Below are positions 30,229 to 31,285 of a DNA stretch of 31,285 nt, one piece after another. Position 1 is the first letter of the stretch. Every line of letters begins with the position of its first letter. The notes beneath the pieces are model-generated. The model ran no database searches. It was not told the origin of the DNA and saw nothing but the letters and a program-made list of their open reading frames with translations. This DNA is from JAXGPF01 sp964463985 (lineage in GTDB: Bacteria; Verrucomicrobiota; Kiritimatiellia; JAAZAB01), in contig CAYXEK010000039.1 in the NCBI GenBank assembly GCA_964463985.1, forward strand, positions 1 through 31,285, given 5' to 3'. Made by a program: the position numbers and the translations under genes.

Positions 30229-31221
30229 CTAGCGTAACATGCTTCCATTGGAGATTGATCTAGTCGTGTCCCGGATGGTATATGCTGGCCGCTTCATAAC
30301 ACGGAAGTATATGCGAGACAAGTATTCTCCGAAAACACCGAGTGCGAATAGCTGTGTGCCGGAAAAGATAGCGATGGTGGATGCTAGGAAAGGGAATCCG
30401 GGAAAGCTATATCCTAAAACCATGTAGCGTCCCAGGACCCAGATCAACACAAAAACGCCAAAGATTGTCATAAAAAAACCGACCCAACTGACCAGCCGCA
30501 ATGGCAGTGTCGAGAAATCGGTAAGTATGTTGAGGGCATGTACGATTAGCATGCCAGCCGAGTAGCCCGAGCGGCCAGTGGCGCGTTGTTGGTGGCGAAC
30601 CGGCACAACAGCATAACGCGTTGTGCCCCACGACAGCAGGAAGTCTAGGGACACGAACGGACCATAAAATTGGACAAAGGTGTCACGCAATTGGGTGCGG
30701 AACATACGGAAAGAACTGCCGCCCTGAGCGTCCGGGATCCCGATCAGCAGGCGGAAAACCACGCGCGAAAAAGCAGCGGCAAGATTGCGACTCATGCCAT
30801 GCCGGCGCTGATCCGGAATGCCATAAACCACATCCTTTTCTTGCGTCAAGGCGATTGAAAGTTTGGCGATTTCTTCCGGTGGATGCTGCAGATCGTCATC
30901 CATGGTAATGGTGACATTGAAACGCGCGGCGCGCACACCACATAGCAGGGCACTTTGCTGTCCTACGTTGCGCATCAGGTTGATACCGCGCACGACTGGA
31001 TTGCTGGCGGATAATTCACAAATAACGGTCCAACTGTCGTCGGGGCAGGCATCGTTGACCAGGATGATTTCATAGTCGTCCGCCAAACCGGGCAATGCGA
31101 CGAGAAGACGTTTTACCAAGTCAGGCAGCGTGGCGCCACCTCGGTATACAGGAACCACCACACTGATTCCCACGGGCAGCGAAGGGTGGTTTCCATCATA
31201 GCAATCAGTATTTGCAGTCAC
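30229..31221 (-). CDS. Family 2 glycosyltransferase, ArnC/DPM1-like, with C-terminal membrane helices
   Basis: The 330-residue product has a GT-A domain with ISVVVPVYRGG (19-29), VNDACPDDS (55-63), NVGQQSALLCG (85-95), MDDDLQHPPEE (107-117) and ATGRSGYSAG (214-223). Two hydrophobic segments (about 243-268 and 277-300) follow, ending in FGEYLSRIYFRVMKRPAY. This is the layout of polyprenyl-phosphate sugar transferases such as ArnC. The start is GTG 31221, with AGGA 10 bases upstream; the neighbouring ATG at 31223 is out of frame. GC content is low like that of the acetyltransferase gene, 37 bases downstream. It differs clearly from the other glycosyltransferase at 9187-10164, so it is not a recent duplicate. 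Confidence 0.88.
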   Translation of the reverse strand: MTANTDCYDGNHPSLPVGISVVVPVYRGGATLPDLVKRLLVALPGLADDYEIILVNDACPDDSWTVICELSASNPVVRGINLMRNVGQQSALLCGVRAARFNVTITMDDDLQHPPEEIAKLSIALTQEKDVVYGIPDQRRHGMSRNLAAAFSRVVFRLLIGIPDAQGGSSFRMFRTQLRDTFVQFYGPFVSLDFLLSWGTTRYAVVPVRHQQRATGRSGYSAGMLIVHALNILTDFSTLPLRLVSWVGFFMTIFGVFVLIWVLGRYMVLGYSFPGFPFLASTIAIFSGTQLFALGVFGEYLSRIYFRVMKRPAYTIRDTTRSISNGSMLR

Positions 31222-31239
31222 ATTAGTTATTCCTGAATC

Positions 31240-31271
31240 CGTGACGGGCTTTGCCCGTCACGCTATTTTTT
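31240..31271. other. Perfect 10-bp hairpin upstream of the glycosyltransferase (terminator-like on + strand)
   Basis: CGTGACGGGC (31240-31249), loop TTT and GCCCGTCACG (31253-31262) form a perfect stem, followed on the + strand by CTA and six T residues (31266-31271). On the - strand it lies about 5 bases upstream of the AGGA Shine-Dalgarno of the glycosyltransferase. It may be an intercistronic hairpin of the - strand operon, or a terminator for + strand (antisense) transcription. Confidence 0.55.
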
Positions 31272-31285
31272 CCGGAATTCTGTTT

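Noticed and set aside
9187..31221. The two DPM1/ArnC-like glycosyltransferases as a recent duplication
   Set aside because: Their sequences differ throughout, including the DxD region (MDADLQ versus MDDDLQ) and base composition, so they are distant homologues with separate histories.

Overview
The window reads as chromosomal DNA of a high-GC Gram-negative-type bacterium, probably from the Verrucomicrobiota/Kiritimatiellota/Lentisphaerota side of the PVC group. That placement is an inference from gene style (FG-GAP/VCBS secreted protein next to a GspE/PilB ATPase), from tightly packed housekeeping operons and from characteristic low-complexity intergenic repeats; no rRNA or other marker settles it. 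No tRNA, rRNA, CRISPR array or transposase gene was seen.

Layout. (1) 1-1907, + strand: the end of an FG-GAP repeat protein, then a complete GspE/PilB secretion/pilus ATPase. (2) 1915-4635, - strand: the conserved translation/RNA cluster rpsP-khpA-trmD-rplS-rnhB-yraN, compact and partly overlapping, lacking the rimM gene that often sits between the KH-domain gene and trmD. (3) 4636-4944: a 309-base divergent intergenic region with a 114-base fold-back element and a good promoter, followed by a class II glutamine amidotransferase (+). (4) 5891-10164, - strand: a five-gene unit, GT2 glycosyltransferase-CPBP protease-mtnA-thiL-tsaE, with almost no spacing. (5) 10443-14185, + strand: typA/bipA, a nitronate monooxygenase/FabK-like flavoprotein and a small multi-pass membrane protein closed by a clear intrinsic terminator. 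(6) 14278-24624, + strand: argS-rsmB, then hom-lysC-cimA-valS-acyP. The last group joins the aspartate-family pathway (homoserine, threonine), the citramalate route to isoleucine and valyl-tRNA charging. (7) 24776-29010, + strand: RNase R, then a large uncharacterised membrane protein carrying an FTYGPLG motif.

(8) From about 29.4 kb the character changes. A broken 5' fragment of a spermidine-synthase-like membrane protein gene (one in-frame TAA, then abrupt truncation) abuts a lower-GC segment carrying, on the - strand, a WecD-like GNAT acetyltransferase and an ArnC/DPM-type glycosyltransferase. This looks like the left edge of a transferred surface-glycan gene cluster that continues past the window.

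The intergenic regions at 4.8, 5.7, 10.25 and 24.7 kb share short repeated modules: a 15-base end motif TTTTGAAATTGGCTC, purine-rich GGCACAGAGG-like strings and AGTAGTC heptamers. They appear to belong to a dispersed non-coding repeat family. These repeats and the broken gene/island junction are the least ordinary parts of the window; the rest is recognisable housekeeping content.
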